DNA of 39,253 bases from Candidatus Levyibacteriota bacterium (GTDB lineage Bacteria; Patescibacteriota; Microgenomatia; Levybacterales; UBA12049): the NCBI GenBank assembly GCA_016204465.1, contig JACQKQ010000002.1, positions 1 through 39,253 on the forward strand, read 5' to 3'. The position numbers and the translations under genes were made by a program. Shown in pieces: positions 39,138 through 39,253 of this stretch; position 1 is the stretch's first letter; each line of letters starts with the position of its first letter. The notes beneath the pieces were generated by a model. It was not told where the DNA came from and made no database searches. It saw nothing but the letters and a program-made list of their open reading frames with translations.

Positions 39138-39253
39138 ACACCAAAATAGAAATGTCACTCTCTACCAAAATAGAAACGTCCCCTTTGTAAAAACGCAAAA
39201 TTCTTCTAAGATGCAGTTCTGTATGCGTCTATGGGGATTAAACTTACCCAACA
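39138..39253 (+). mobile_element. Possible left end of an insertion sequence, cut by the window
   Basis: ACCAAAATAGAAA-(T/C)-GTC occurs twice in a row (about 39140-39157 and 39164-39181), as terminal repeats of some IS elements do. About 50 nt further an ATG at 39231 opens MGIKLTQ before the window ends, a start that would fit a transposase of the HTH/integrase-core kind. The evidence is thin; a shorter alternative start lies at 39211. Confidence 0.35.

Overview
The window looks like chromosomal DNA of a Candidate Phyla Radiation (Patescibacteria) bacterium, most likely Microgenomates-like. The reasons are small and densely packed genes, low-to-moderate GC, lineage-typical small membrane proteins, a degenerate metallo-beta-lactamase-like protein beside dnaB, many short palindromic repeats and few Shine-Dalgarno sites. 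The phylum call is inference from gene content, not from a marker phylogeny.

Layout. 1-5545 (+): the 3' half of a SAM-I riboswitch and its terminator, then a compact methionine/sulfur operon: a MetF-like reductase, a MetE N-domain-like protein, a stand-alone zinc-binding core MetE and two Cys/Met-metabolism PLP enzymes. 5542-7949 (-): an M24 aminopeptidase and two secreted or anchored proteins. 7982-10222 (+): MBL-like protein, dnaB and a Pro/Gly-rich small protein. 10302-12361: FTR1 iron permease, a small membrane protein and pyroglutamyl peptidase. 12362-13000: repeats, a frameshifted small gene and tRNA-Leu(CAA). 13056-15880: M1 aminopeptidase followed by a Bro-N antirepressor remnant. 15842-17002 (-): an orphan helical protein. 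17130-21655 (+): efp, an MFS protein, an Lgt-like membrane protein, an RluA-type pseudouridine synthase, a 46-residue Lys-rich protein, a LytR_C protein and a small membrane protein. 21604-24080: a TPR protein (-), yebC and a polytopic membrane protein. 24081-25318: 1.2 kb without a gene, rich in hairpins. 25319-28801: transaldolase (-), a protein with four tandem winged-helix domains (+) and a Xer recombinase (+). 28860-30707 (-): SIMPL-domain protein and pyrC. 30789-32079 (+): a small membrane protein, a cyclase remnant and a HigBA module between 30-bp direct repeats. 32090-33019 (-): EamA transporter. 33452-39078 (-): pyrB-carA-carB. The right edge may be the start of an insertion sequence.

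Three themes stand out. (1) Short palindromic or tandem repeats, also found between genes, sit in frame inside conserved genes (carB twice, carA once, the rluA-type gene twice) and lengthen the proteins without breaking them, much like Rickettsia palindromic elements. (2) Many promoters place the -10 hexamer 6-7 nt before the start codon, which predicts leaderless or nearly leaderless mRNAs; several divergent pairs have overlapping promoter cores. (3) The 479-aa quadruple winged-helix protein has no receiver or sensor domain, and a perfect palindrome covers its own -10 box. I regard this gene and the in-frame repeats as the best candidates for something undescribed.

Functionally, the window supplies most of de novo pyrimidine synthesis up to dihydroorotate (carAB, pyrB, pyrC) and a SAM-regulated methionine module.
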